From Mycocentrospora acerina (lineage: Eukaryota; Ascomycota; Dothideomycetes; Pleosporales), in NCBI GenBank assembly GCA_022701365.1, contig JAKUHH010000108.1, positions 681,821-745,820 on the forward strand: a DNA stretch of 64,000 nucleotides. Direction: 5' to 3'. This document shows, one piece after another, positions 46,337 to 58,508 of the stretch (positions within the stretch are counted from its first letter, which is position 1; each line of letters opens with the position of its first letter). The notes beneath the pieces were generated by a model. That model was given only the letters and a program-made list of their open reading frames with translations. It had not been told where the DNA came from and made no database searches. Position numbers and translations under genes: made by a program.

Positions 46337-49173
46337 ATGTCTCACAACGCCCACGTCCACGTCCGCGCCCACGTCCCTGGCCGCGCGCAGGAGTTGTTCG
46401 CGCAACACAATTCCCGTCCTCTGGCGGAATCGCTCTCTGACTCTCTCCCAGACACGCCGAACAAAGGCTCATCTGTGCCCGCTGCGACGCCGACGCGCCC
46501 CGCCTCGACTGCACTCCCCAGGGGACATACACATGCGCATGCCGTTGCGAGCTCCAGCTCCTCTGCCGCCGAATCAACCTCGGAGCTGACGTCCTCATCG
46601 ACGTCCCGCGACTCTCTTTCGTCGTCCCAGACAAGCGCCGGCCTTGCCACTCCCCAGAAGCCAGCGCGGAACTACAGGCGTACCAAGTCGGGTAAGTCTA
46701 CCGGCAAATGGAGTAGAGGGGGAGGTACTTCGGACGACACAGGATCAGATCGCAAGGAGCCACCCACACAGCCCGCAAAGCCTGCCCACAAGACGCCTCT
46801 CTCGCCCCCGCCTGCGCCCAAGCTGCGCCAGCAGCCCCACCTAGCCGCCAGCAGTCCAGCAGTCAAGCAGGGACGATTCATGGCAACGACCTTTGGCGGC
46901 CCCTCGGGTGACTCGCGACGAGGGGTGGTTTCTCCTCGACCAAAAGGTCGCGGTATGAAGATCCAGTAAACGTGCAAGCACGCGTCGTCTCTGACTCTAT
47001 TCTTGCAGAAGCAAAGAACACCTTCTGCCGCAATGTTACCATCTACGGACATTGCCGGTACGAGAATAGTAAGCTCAAGGCTCTGAGCCTGTTGGACTCG
47101 TACTGACCCATCGTCTAGCCTGCCCCTATATCCACGACACCAAGTTGAGCCAGAACGAGAATGCGAAAAAGAGATTCAATGTCGACTCTCCCTCCTTTAC
47201 GCCGCTACAGGCAAGTACCAATGGGTCTGCGACCCCCTCGTCTCGTAGCGCTGCAATCTCGCCCAAGGCCGCCAATGCAGCCGTGTTCACGCCCAAGTCC
47301 CAACGCTCTTGTAAGTTCTGCGTGTCACTTGAATACGTTTTCTTTCACATGCTGATTTCACCAGCTACAAGCACCCCAAGTTTGCACACAAAAGAGCCGT
47401 CAATGGAGTGGCATTCGCAAGACTTTCAGGAGTTCGTGCCGCAAACATTCGAGAGTCAGATGGTGTGTTTAGGAATTCCTTTCTGCTCTACTTTGACCTT
47501 GCACATGAGACATACACCACTTGATCTGACATACCATGATATCTTCAGTTGGTTGCTAAGCACAGTGCAGTCAATGACTTGCTAACTTTCCACAGAACGA
47601 CCCCAATTCAACTGCATCCGTACTTGGGTACGATCCATTCCACACGTCATCGAGCATATCTACTCTCACCGGCTCGACCCACCAGGCCTCTACTATCAAC
47701 CCGTATGCGCAGGACCCTTCCGGACTAGCAGGAGCGTCATACTACCAGAATCCAAATGCGTTCCAGACGACACCAGCATATCATTTATACTGGCCAGTTG
47801 GTCCACAGCCTACTGGATTGCTTGCTTATCAGCGCACCGCGCACGATTTTTTTATACCTGATGTTGTTCGGGAAGACCTGCAAAAGAAAGCCGAAGTTGC
47901 TCGCCAAATCCTCCCCACCAGCACACTGCCAGCAATTGAGCAATTCCATTCGCTCTATTGCCTCGATACAGTGCCACAAAAAAACAATTCGCTTTTTGGC
48001 TATACCAGCCTGATATACAAAGCCGTATCTAGCAAAGATGGAAAAACATACGCTTTGCGTCGACTTGAAAACTTCCGTCTCACAAGCGAGACTGCTATCC
48101 GCTCTGCACAGCCCTGGAAACGTATCTTGAATGGAAGTGTTGTTACTGTTCACGAAGCATTCACTACTCGAGCATTTGGCGACAGTTCATTGATATTAGT
48201 TACCGACTACCACCCAAATTCAAAGACGCTAGCAGATGAGCATTTTAAACCATTGCAACGATTCCATGGCAGACAAGCTACATCGTCGCATGTCCCAGAA
48301 CAAGTTCTCTGGGGCTATCTTGTGCAAATAGCCTCTGCGCTGAAGGCGATACATGGAGCTGGATTGGCTGCAAGACTGATTACTCCGTCAAAAATATTGT
48401 TGACGTCCAAGAACCGAGTACGACTAAACGCATGCAGCATTATGGACATCGTTCAGTTCGATAACGCTCGGACCGTATCTGACCTACAGGCGGATGATTT
48501 TGTACAGCTTGGGCGGCTGATACTTTGTATTGCAAATAACAACCCTACAGCTCACCTCAGCATGCCAAAGTCTATGGACTACGTTACACGAAGCTATACA
48601 GCTCGTCTCAAAGAATGCATACAGTGGCTACTTAATCCTTTACCTGTTCCTGAAGTTCCTTCGTCGCCAACTGTGCCTGCCATGCAGAAGGATATCGACA
48701 CTTTCTTAGTTGGCATCGCGGATCAGCTTGCCTCAGTCTTTGACAGTGAGCTTCACGCCCAAGATTCACTCACAAACACTCTTGGCCGTGAGCTAGAGTC
48801 GTCAAGATTGGTCCGTCTTGTAATCAAGCTCAACATGATAAACGAACGCCCCGAGTTGGACGCATCACAGCATGTACCAGGAAGCACAGTTGCCAACCCT
48901 TCGTCTGTATGGGCTGAGACGGGTGAGCGATACTATCTCAAGCTCTTTCGCGATTACGTGTTTCATCAGGTGGATGCAAATGGACACCCGGTTACTGATT
49001 TGGCCCACGTTCTTGATTGTCTCAATAAACTTGACGCTGGTATTGACGAGAAGATTACGCTTATCAGCAGAGATGAACAGAATGTTTTGATCGTCAGCTA
49101 TCGAGAAGTAAAGAGGGCTTTAGAGTCAGCTTTTCAGGATCTGCTCAGAGCAGGTCGCGGTTCAGGGAAGTAG
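46337..49173 (+). CDS. pan3: PAN2-PAN3 deadenylase regulatory subunit Pan3
   Basis: Predicted cytoplasmic subunit that recruits Pan2 to poly(A) tails through PABP and starts mRNA deadenylation. Exons 46337-46952, 47009-47068, 47119-47310, 47365-47462 and 47596-49173, giving 847 residues. A CCCH zinc finger (C-x8-C-x5-C-x3-H) is split by intron 2: CRNVTIYGHC, then RYEN and TCPYIHD. The pseudokinase domain begins near YKAVSSKDGKTYALRRLENF and includes LVTDYHPNSKTLADEHF; the canonical HRD and DFG catalytic motifs are replaced (AARLITPSK), as in all Pan3. The C-terminal knob ends in VSYREVKRALESAFQDLL. Known Pan3 proteins usually start like the internal Met at 46880 (MATTFGGPSGDSRRG); from there the product has 666 residues. 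The upstream 181 in-frame residues are Ser/Ala/Pro-rich and may or may not be translated. Confidence 0.9.
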
Positions 49174-49665
49174 GATTCCCCTGACTCCAGTCCGTTCAGC
49201 TAGTACTGTCTCGGAGACTGCCATGGAGAGAAGTTGTTTTTGAAGAAAAGACTGTGAAAGAGGGCGTGGACTGCGCAGCCCAAGTTTGTAGAGCGCTTTT
49301 GACAGTACGACGTCAAGGAGCAAAGTGACAGCAATTCTTGCGTGTGTTGAATTGATAGCAGGGTTGCATTGACAGAGGGAGAGATTTGGGAAGAACAAAC
49401 TATTCGTAACGCAATAAACAACGTTTTAAGATTCAAAAATGCTGGTCTGAAATATATCAAGTACAAGTTGAGCGGTGTTGTTGCACAGATAGCCTCACTT
49501 TTCCCTTTTCCTCGGCTGCTCCTGCCGTCCCCAGTGCCGCTCTTGGCTAATGCATCTGCTTCTGCTGCTAGCGCGGAGCTTGCTGTCCCTCTCTCATCGT
49601 CGATATTTCTGCCCCACACTAACCCCATCAACTTTTCCATACAACATCAACAAAACACATTCACA
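49174..49665. other. Spacer and 5' leader of adenosine kinase
   Basis: About 490 bases: 3' end of pan3, then a CT-rich leader ending in a CAA-rich ATG context typical of highly expressed fungal genes. No other feature. Confidence 0.6.
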
Positions 49666-51010
<1,345 letters not shown>

Positions 51011-51436
51011 GCGCTTCACCGAGGAGCGCCACAGCTCGTGTATTTCAACAATCTGCGAGAGCCAGTTCGACTGAGACGAGTCGACTTTGAGACTAGGCCA
51101 AGCTCGGAGTAGCTTATGAGCCAGCCAAGGCATCTCGGGGGTATTTTGGCGTCGGATTTAAAGGGGAAATTGGCCTTTCAACAGCCATGCATTAGATACC
51201 CCAAACGAATAGCTGTCTTTAGACAGCTGAACCGAATGAATGAATTAAGAATTATAAGAGAATAGAGATGCCAAAGACGTGATTTCACCGTATGACCTGA
51301 ATATTAGCTTCAAAAAGAAGACAAGACAGGCGTATTTTACTTTTGGTTGCATTGCAATGGGTAAAAAGGAGACATGGCTTGAACCTATGGGGTGTCCAAG
51401 AGAGAAGTAAAAAAAAGAGAATTTCAGAGTGGACAA
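51011..51436. other. Spacer between adenosine kinase and tRNA-Thr
   Basis: About 430 bases; 3' UTR of adenosine kinase and the Pol III terminator of the minus-strand tRNA. No other gene. Confidence 0.6.
51409..51416 (-). terminator. Pol III T8 terminator of tRNA-Thr
   Basis: Eight A on the plus strand, hence eight T on the transcribed strand, about 20 bases after the tRNA 3' end. The tRNA transcript, including both introns, has no earlier run of four T. Confidence 0.8.
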
Positions 51437-51582
51437 TGCCTACTACTGGAATCGAACCAATGGTCTTCGCATTTCGTAATAGACGTACAAGTGCGACGCC
51501 TGAAGACAGTGTTAGGATTCATGATGTCAATTGTTGTTCAGAGTGGTTTGAAGAACTTACGTTACCACTGCGCCAAGCAGGC
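51437..51582 (-). tRNA. tRNA-Thr(TGT) with two introns, one spliceosomal-type in the D-arm
   Basis: Read on the minus strand from 51582. Exon 1 (51582-51561) holds acceptor GCCTGCT, T8-G9, D-stem GCGC and most of the D-arm up to position 23. A 61-nt insert (51560-51500) follows, then position 24 onward: anticodon stem TCGCA, loop CT-TGT-A, a 13-nt intron (51485-51473) after position 37, A38, TGCGA, variable AGACC, T-arm ATTGG/CCAGT around TTCGATT, acceptor AGTAGGC and discriminator A. Removing both inserts leaves exactly 72 nt with all stems paired except C13-A22. The A box (TGGCGCAGTGG) and B box (GGTTCGATTCC) are consensus. The anticodon TGT reads ACA. Without removal of the 61-nt insert no D-stem or anticodon arm can form. 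Confidence 0.82.
51500..51560 (-). other. Spliceosomal-type intron inside tRNA-Thr D-arm
   Basis: Sixty-one nucleotides, within the size range of this window's pre-mRNA introns. It begins GTAAGT, carries TCCTAAC with the branch A 12 nt before the 3' end, and ends TTCAG. Flanks read GGTAAC before and GCGTCG after. It contains no run of four T, so Pol III can cross it. It sits between the A and B boxes, between nucleotides 23 and 24, whereas the tRNA endonuclease normally cuts at 37/38. That it is spliced is inferred from the signals and the restored fold. Confidence 0.75.
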
Positions 51583-52685
51583 TGTATCTGAAATTGAGAT
51601 TTGAAAATTCCTAAAATCGCAGCCTTATTACATGCGGTGGTGGATTAACTGGCTTCGATATGTGAGGCATGGCAGTGAGCAGTGAAGAAGGTGGGGGGGT
51701 TTGCAGAGTGGGGTAGTTCCTCTTTTTTTTCCTTTGGCGAGTAGCGAGTATGTTGTGGAGAGGCTCATGTAGTGGATCTTATTCTTTCGTTCTGCTCTCT
51801 GTGCGAATTTCTTTCCTTTCCTTTCCACTTCCACGACGGCATGATCTAGAAGAGAGGAGGCGTTGGTAAAGACAATACTTGATTTGGTACATTTTGGGCC
51901 ACTTGCTCTAGAGTGGCCGTTGGAAAAATTCCAACAAGCAGATTCGTGTCATGTTGGAGTGAAGCGGATGATCTACCATTGACTTTGGTTTCAGGCCGCA
52001 TTGAGATTCAAGGGCATGGAAGGCGAGTAAGTGAAGCGGGATGGTTGAACAAGATTGGCAAATGTGATGGACGTGTATGGAAGTGGCGTGTGTCTGGCTC
52101 TGCTGTTGGAATGTAGATGCTTGTGGCAATCAGATAGGTGGAGAATGGTTGTGGGACGGTGGGTGAATGCGAGGGCTGTGCGAGGGTTGTGCGAGGATGG
52201 AGATGGCTTGCTGAACGTGTGTTTGACGAGGAAAAAAAGGCAGGAAAGGAGGAGACTGGGAAGTGAAGGGTTTTGGTGAGAAGTATGTGGGCAGAGAGGA
52301 AGAGAGGAACAAATTCTGCGTACGAGGAAATGCGTCGAGCGTGGGATGTGCATTCACTCCGTCTACCCCGTCTACCCCAGATGGTAGCAGCCGTGGTAGT
52401 CGGCCTGATTGGGGTAGCGTCGCATGGCCATGCCGAGAATTAGCCTCACCTTTCCCGCGCCACGACTGCAAGCCCCGGCTGCGTGGAGACGTGTGGTACG
52501 TGATCGTTGAAGCCACTCAGCTATAAACCCTCCAACAACTCTCCCCATCCACGCCTTGCGCCCACTGTCCTTTCCGGAAGAACGCGACTTGATCCCACCT
52601 GCCGCTGTGTGCTTGCGTCCAAGCTGCACTTGTCCGAGTGTCCAACAATTCATTGCCAGGTTCCCCAGCTTGCGGGCTCGACAAC
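51583..52685. other. Intergenic and 5' leader of the UBX gene
   Basis: About 1.1 kb. CT-rich on the minus strand around 51690-51830. A duplicated CGTCTACCC unit lies at 52360-52378. The frame upstream of the UBX ATG is open to 52638 but contains no earlier ATG. Confidence 0.55.
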
Positions 52686-54272
52686 ATGGCCGACACTGGG
52701 GTGGACATTGCCGCACTCACCGACGACCAACAGCTCGCCCTCCAGCAGTTCACCGCAGTCACCGACCAAGACACCAACGACGCCGTTGCGCTCCTCCAGC
52801 GATGCCAGTGGAATGTGCAAATAGCAATCGCCCGCTTCTTTGACGGCGAGCCCGCCGAGGACCCCATCGCCGCCGCCGCTGCCGCCCAGCCCACTCCACA
52901 AGACGTCCGCCGGCAGGAGACGCTGCTGAACGGCTTCTCGTCTCCGCGCTCCTCGACATCGAGCTCCCGACGGCTGCTGATCGAGCCCGCGCCGCGCGTG
53001 GTCCCGCAACCCGAAAGCCAGGTCAACACACAGGCACCGCTCGTGCTGACGCTGCTGTTCGCGCCCTTCTCACTTGTCTACTCACTGCTGTCAAAGTACT
53101 TCCGCTTCGTGGGCTGGCTGTTCCCCTTCTTACCGCGCACGTGGGGCCGCCTGACGGCGAGCAACATCACCACATCCGCTGCCGCCCAGCGCTCTGCCAG
53201 TGGCCGTCGCCCACTGAACCCCCGCGATACGGCGGCGCGCTTCATCCGCGAGTTTGATGAGGAGTATGGCTCGCACAACCTCCCGCTATTCGAGAGCGGC
53301 TATGCATCTGCGTTTGATCTCGCAAAGAAGGAGCTCAAGTTCCTTGTCGTCGTCCTCGTCTCGCCAGAGCATGACGAAACCACGTCTTTCATCCGTGACA
53401 CACTCCTGAGCCCAGAAGTCGTCGAATTCATCCGCAATCCCGAGAACAACATTATCCTCTGGGCAGGCAACGTCCAAGACGCAGAGGCCTACTCCGTTTC
53501 CTCGGCCCTCAACTGCACCAAATTCCCGTTTACCGCCCTCATCGTCCACACGCCGCAAATCTCCTCCACCGCAATGGGCATCGCCACCCGCATCGCCGGC
53601 CCCACGCCTCCTCAACAATACATCTCCAAGCTCCGTGCTGCCATGCAAGTCCACATGGAGCCTCTGGCGCGCGTCCGCGCGCAAACCGCCGAAGTCCAAA
53701 GCTCACGCACAATCCGCCAACAGCAAGACAGCGCGTACGAGCGCAGCCTCGCCACGGACCGCGAGCGCGCGCGCAAGAAGAAGGAAGCCGCCGAGCGCCA
53801 AGCTCAAGAGGAGAAGGAAGCCCTCGCGCGCGCCCAGGCCGCCGAACTCTACACACAAAACCTTGCTCAGTGGCGCAAATGGCGCGCTTCCAGCATCCCC
53901 CGTGAACCCTCCCCCGACAACAAGGACGTTGTGCGCATCAGCCTGCGCATGCCGAATGCAGAGCGTGTAGTGCGCCGATTCGCAGCAGACGCGCAGATGG
54001 AAGAGCTCTACGCGTTTGTCGAGTGCTACGACGTTTTGCAGTCTGACAACAGCAACAACGACGATGGCAACGGCGCCGTTGAGCAGCCCCAAAACTTTTC
54101 CCACGAATACAAGTTCCGGCTTGTGTCGCCCATGCCCAGAGAGGTGTTTGATGTGCAGTCTGCTGGTTCGATTAAGCAGCGGATTGGTAGGAGTGGAAAT
54201 TTGATTGTCGAACGGACGGATTTGGAGGAGGAGGATGATGATGATGATGATGAAGAAGAAGGGGAAGAATAA
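52686..54272 (+). CDS. UBX-domain ERAD adaptor, Ubx2/FAF2 (UBXD8) type
   Basis: Predicted ER and lipid-droplet hairpin protein that recruits the Cdc48/p97 ATPase for ER-associated degradation. One exon, 528 residues. Domains in order: a UBA-like domain at 8-52 (LTDDQQLALQQFTAVTDQDT, CQWNVQIAIARFFDG); a hydrophobic hairpin at about 119-150 (LVLTLLFAPFSLVYSLLSKY); a UAS thioredoxin-like domain at about 184-295 (ARFIREFDEEYG, LKFLVVVLVSPEHDET, NNIILWAGNV); a charged coiled coil at about 330-395; and a UBX domain at about 413-510 (VVRISLRMPNAERVVRRFAA). The C-terminus is a run of Glu and Asp. The FPR loop of classical UBX domains is read here as SPMPRE. Domain order fits FAF2 closely. Confidence 0.9.
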   Translation: MADTGVDIAALTDDQQLALQQFTAVTDQDTNDAVALLQRCQWNVQIAIARFFDGEPAEDPIAAAAAAQPTPQDVRRQETLLNGFSSPRSSTSSSRRLLIEPAPRVVPQPESQVNTQAPLVLTLLFAPFSLVYSLLSKYFRFVGWLFPFLPRTWGRLTASNITTSAAAQRSASGRRPLNPRDTAARFIREFDEEYGSHNLPLFESGYASAFDLAKKELKFLVVVLVSPEHDETTSFIRDTLLSPEVVEFIRNPENNIILWAGNVQDAEAYSVSSALNCTKFPFTALIVHTPQISSTAMGIATRIAGPTPPQQYISKLRAAMQVHMEPLARVRAQTAEVQSSRTIRQQQDSAYERSLATDRERARKKKEAAERQAQEEKEALARAQAAELYTQNLAQWRKWRASSIPREPSPDNKDVVRISLRMPNAERVVRRFAADAQMEELYAFVECYDVLQSDNSNNDDGNGAVEQPQNFSHEYKFRLVSPMPREVFDVQSAGSIKQRIGRSGNLIVERTDLEEEDDDDDDEEEGEE

Positions 54273-55451
54273 GAGTAGAGTAGATTAGACTAGATTAGAG
54301 TCACGACTTGATTGAATGTATGATTGAATGTATGAGTCAAAGAGAGAGACTATGTGAATGCTATGAGTGAGTGAGTAAGTAAGTGTGTAAGCGTATGTCG
54401 TCCCTTCCACACAAGAGAGCAAAGATAGTTTTCTCTAATCAAAAGAAGAGGGGAGGGGGGAGGGCTAGACGGTCAGAACCGCAAAGAACAAGTCAATCGA
54501 TCCATCCATGACAAGTTGACAGATAACCACGACTAATTAAAAATAATAATTAAAATAGATGCACCATATTATTTTGAACGACAACACGCAAATTTAAATT
54601 CCAAAAAAGATTTATAATAAAACCAGAACCCAAAAAAAAAACGCTCTATTATGCCTTTAGGAAAGAAATAAAAGATGACACAAAGATGGAGGAGTTTTAA
54701 AAAAAAATTAATACCACAGTAAAGCTAGGAGTTGGAAAAGAAAAAAAAAGAGAGAAGAAGATGTTTGAACACCCTCACTTTTTTCTCTCTCTTATTCTCT
54801 CATTCTCTCTTCTCTTTATTTCTCTCTCTCTCTCTCTCCCCCTCTCTCGGTCTATCTACAAAACGTCCATAGATAAGAGAACGAAAAGAGAAGAAAGGAT
54901 GGAACTAATCAAAAAAACAAAAAATCAGCCTTGTCCACTCCCACCTAACCCGTTGAGCAAGCATCCAAGCAAAAAAATATATATATCAAAGCAAAATGTA
55001 AAGGCAAAAAAAAAAGGACGCTGCCTCCCACCCTTGCACCCTAAAATAATACAAAGGCACGCCACCACCATTATCCTACTCCCCCGATGTTTCATATTTG
55101 TCATCTGCCTTGAGCTTGTCTCGGCCTCTGCTCTTCAAAAACAAAAGAAGGCACAATCAAAGGGTGAAACAACGGCAGAAAAGTTCGGAGAGCTGATAGT
55201 TCACCATTCCTATTACTGCTCCCTGTTTGGGGGGTTGAACAGCAGGCGACAGGACTACGCTCCACTGATGCCAAGCAGACCATTTCTAGCAGTTGTACAA
55301 GTGTTGTTGCAATATCCTGAGACCCGGAATTGCCTGGCTTAACCACGTACGGCCCCGCACCAGTTGTCAAGGCGGACAGACGGCTTATCACAGTCGAGGC
55401 GTTTGATCAATAGTCAACAATGAGCAGCCAGAAAAGCTGCTGCATTGTCCA
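54273..55451. other. Convergent intergenic region, A-rich and CT-rich
   Basis: About 1.2 kb between the UBX and EST1-like genes. Simple sequence dominates: GAGTGAGTAAGT-type repeats near 54365-54390, many A-runs at 54530-54760, and a CT tract at 54780-54850. The plus-strand open frame at 54761-55342 is mostly simple sequence and is not supported as a gene. Confidence 0.55.
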
Positions 55452-58400
55452 TCAACCGCCCTGGCCATTTGGTGGAGTGCGCCCCCAAGAATTGGCTACG
55501 TCGTCCTGGTACGAGGAACCGAACAATAGCGGGCTAGCCATGTGCATGCTGCCATAGCTGGCACCCTGATGACCGCTGAAACCACCATTTTGGTTGCTAT
55601 TGAAGCTTCTACTGTGCACAGGGCCCCAGTGCGAGGTGCTGATGGTCGGGTTTCCCCAAGCTGCACCGCTGCCGAGACCGCCACTAATAGGTCTTGGTCG
55701 AACTGTGCTTGGAGCAATGGCATCGGTACTGACATGTGAATTTGAAGAATCACCTCGAACGTGCCCCGTCATTACCGAGGATCCCAAGCCACTCGCGGAC
55801 GGCCTGCGGAGATCATTTCCGTTTCCGTTCGCATGCAACATTGAAGGTGACGAAGGACCGGGTGTACCGTTGTAGCTGCGGTTCCAGATCGAGTCTGTAT
55901 TCCATTGACCGTCTGGAACAAACGGCAAGGCTGGCGAGGGACGAATGGAACATGTTGATCCAGTCCTGTTCATTGGGGCAGAGATCATGGCTGGCCCAGG
56001 AGCGGGAGATAAGGGCTTGTAGTTCTTTACCGAGTTGACCAGATCACTGATTGAGAAGGGTGCTGGTGCATAGACGCCGTCGTTGACAATGGTCGTATCT
56101 TCAAAAGTCTGCTCGGGCGGTGTTGGAGGCATATCCTCATCCTCCTCGGGCAAAGGATCTAGGCCATCATCTGCTCCAACCAAATCGTCCACCATTCGGT
56201 GCATAGCACTGTCCTTGGCCAGCACCGTAGACGCAGATTCAGAAGCGGCGGCCACGCTTTGGGTTTTCTGGTCGTCTGCAATTGGTACTTCTGTAGGAAT
56301 CAATGGCAAGTTGACTGGTAGGGGCGAGAGCACAGGAGAGCCATCCGCTTGATTGCTGGGACTGGCCAACAACTCGGAGGGGAGCCCTTCTTCTCGGTAG
56401 ATGAATCGTGAGCCAGCTAGATCCAGAGGAGCGTCCGGGTTTTGTGTAAGTACTAGACCATCGATTAGGAGATCCTTGACGCGCATTAGCATCTCAACAT
56501 TTGGATGGTTCCGTTCCAAGTCGGTCCACTTTTGCTTCATTGTCTCGCCATTGTACCACAGCTTCATAGTGTCTGGGGAGATTAATGGTTGGAAGCCAAT
56601 TGTTTCCGTATCTTCCTCCAACATGTAGCTCTCTTGTGGTAGCTGATCGACGGGGAAGCTTGAGGTCAAAAGCGTCAATGTTGCGGCGTACGCCTTCCAC
56701 AGTTCTTGGACATCGACTGTAGTCAAGGTGTCGGCAATGTTTGCATTGAGCACCTGCCAGTATCGCGAAAACCATGTGCTGTACAGACGGAGTCCAGGGA
56801 GAATACGGCGGGCCACAGCAGTGATTTTGTCAGAGAGCTGTGTCGCGCGGTCATTGATTGGCTGAGTGACATCATCGGCTTCGGAGAGACGTTCGAGTTC
56901 AGGCTGCAGGACCTGGAGGAGGATGAAGAAGGTTTTGACGTTTAAGCGGAGGTAGTAAAAGTAGGTGCGCATGATATGGGGGGGTGGAGAGGAGGCTGCT
57001 GATGTTAGCATATACATGTATAGACACAGGGAGTAATATGAGAGAGCGAGGGAGAGAGAGAGGAAAAAAAGAGAGACGAGGAGAAGGAGCAAACGCACAT
57101 TGCATCTGTACCGTGGCAAAGTACTCGGCTGCAAGGTTGATGAGGATAATCTTGGACAGGATCGAGTCCAGAGGGCGCTCCTTGAGCTCAATGGCAAGGT
57201 GGCTGAGGACCTCGCCCTCGAGCTCGTCATGGGCAGCAAACTCCTCGCCCTTGTATATTTTGCTGTGCAGCCTGACGAACCAGGAGACGAGGGCGCGGCC
57301 GGCCGTGTTGCCATCGGGAGACTTGTGGCTGTTGACCAGCTGGCCCTTTTCCCAGGCGGCAATGATGCGTCTGAACTCGGTCTCGAGATTTGCCTTTGCC
57401 TGCGGGTAGGGCAGCTTGCTGGCGAGCGAGCGGTAGAGGTGGTAGACGGAGCGGAAGTGGTCGCCGTCCTCGCGCGAGATGACGGCGAGTTGGTTGTGGG
57501 CATGGCCCGAGTCTGGGTGTATTTCCGCGGCCAGGCCGTAGTAGCCCTTGGCCGGGCCCCAATTGCGCTCCTTGTCCTTGTCGACGAGCTCGGTTTCGCG
57601 GTAGCGGGAGAGGTCGCCGAGCTGGATCAGGGTGTGGTGGCATGAGTGGAGGACATGGGTGCTGAGCGAGGCGGGGATGCGCGGGCGCGGGGCGGGCTTG
57701 GAGGCTGGAGCGAGGTGAGCATTCATGGGGGCGGGCTTGGGGGCAGGCAGGAAGCAGGGCGTGCGTACCGTCGTCCTTCCACTTGTGGGCAATCTTGCGC
57801 AGCTCGGGGATGCCGTCAAACTGGGCGTCGAGGTTGAGGATGTGCTGGCGGTAGAAGCGCTGGCTGGCTTTGATAAAGTGGAGGTAGTTCTTCTGGAACT
57901 TGCGCGTCTCGACGACGTGGTCTTTGGCGCGCTTGAGCTGGCCAGGGATCAGTAAGGGGCGTGCCTGGGGCGGGGGCAGCGGGGGCAGTGGGCGGGACGC
58001 ACCAGCTTGTGTTCGTGGCGGAAGACGCTGTTGACGCGGAGGTGGGCGGCCCACAGCTTGTGCTCCGAGTCATTGGCCGAGGCGTGCTCGAAGCTGGCTA
58101 GGACGAGGGCCTCGCAGGCGGCGCGGTAGCTGTGGGGGTGGTCAGTGTGTGTAGATGTATGTATGTATACATGTACTCGGGTGTGTATGTGTGTGTGCGG
58201 ATGTGTGTGTGGATGTATGTGTGTAGATGTATGTGTGTGTGTCGATGTATGTGTGTGTATATGTGGGTGTGCAGGTGCATATCAGGGCCAAGGGATAAAA
58301 AGACCAAGGGGCGCGCACTCTTGCAGCACGGCGGCCAGCTCTGCGCTCGGGGCGTTGGCGTCGGCGCGGTGGGTGAGGTCCTGCTCAATGGCCCTCGCGC

Positions 58401-58508
58401 GTCTACAATGGCATCAGCAAGACAGTCGACAGCGCGGGCAGACACGTGACGGGCGCACCTGTCGAGCTGTGCAAGGTGGGCGGCCATGGCTGGCATGCGC
58501 TCGCTCAT
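55452..58508 (-). CDS. EST1/SMG7-like protein (14-3-3-like and helical-repeat domains)
   Basis: Predicted RNA-decay or telomerase-associated factor of the EST1/SMG5-7 family; in filamentous fungi these are tentatively linked to nonsense-mediated decay. Six exons: 58508-58459, 58402-58319, 58129-58003, 57937-57769, 57704-57099 and 56995-55452, giving 859 residues. The N-terminal EST1 part shows [34 protein letters not shown] and [16 protein letters not shown]. The second domain shows [40 protein letters not shown] and [20 protein letters not shown], matching the EST1 DNA/RNA-binding domain. The last 400 residues are disordered and no PIN nuclease domain is seen. Donors are unusually GTGCGY (introns 1, 2, 3 and 5). 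Intron 2 (189 nt) contains a GT/AC microsatellite. Intron 5 ends at a CAGCAG tandem acceptor. Other ATGs at 58496 and 58487 are possible starts. Confidence 0.83.
58142..58268. repeat. GT/AC-rich microsatellite inside an intron
   Basis: Imperfect TGTG/TGTATG array of about 127 bases, wholly inside intron 2 of the EST1-like gene; in the transcript it reads as CA/ACAT repeats between the donor and the CACTGAC branch region. Confidence 0.9.

Noticed and set aside
51535..51582. Reading the unspliced tRNA 5' half as a tRNA-Leu(CAA) with a long intron
   Set aside because: The anticodon stem would carry an A-A mismatch, no fitting variable arm follows, and the A box is not of the Leu type; the Thr(TGT) fold after excision pairs throughout.
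54761..55342. Plus-strand frame of 193 codons
   Set aside because: Largely CT and A simple sequence in a 3' intergenic region.
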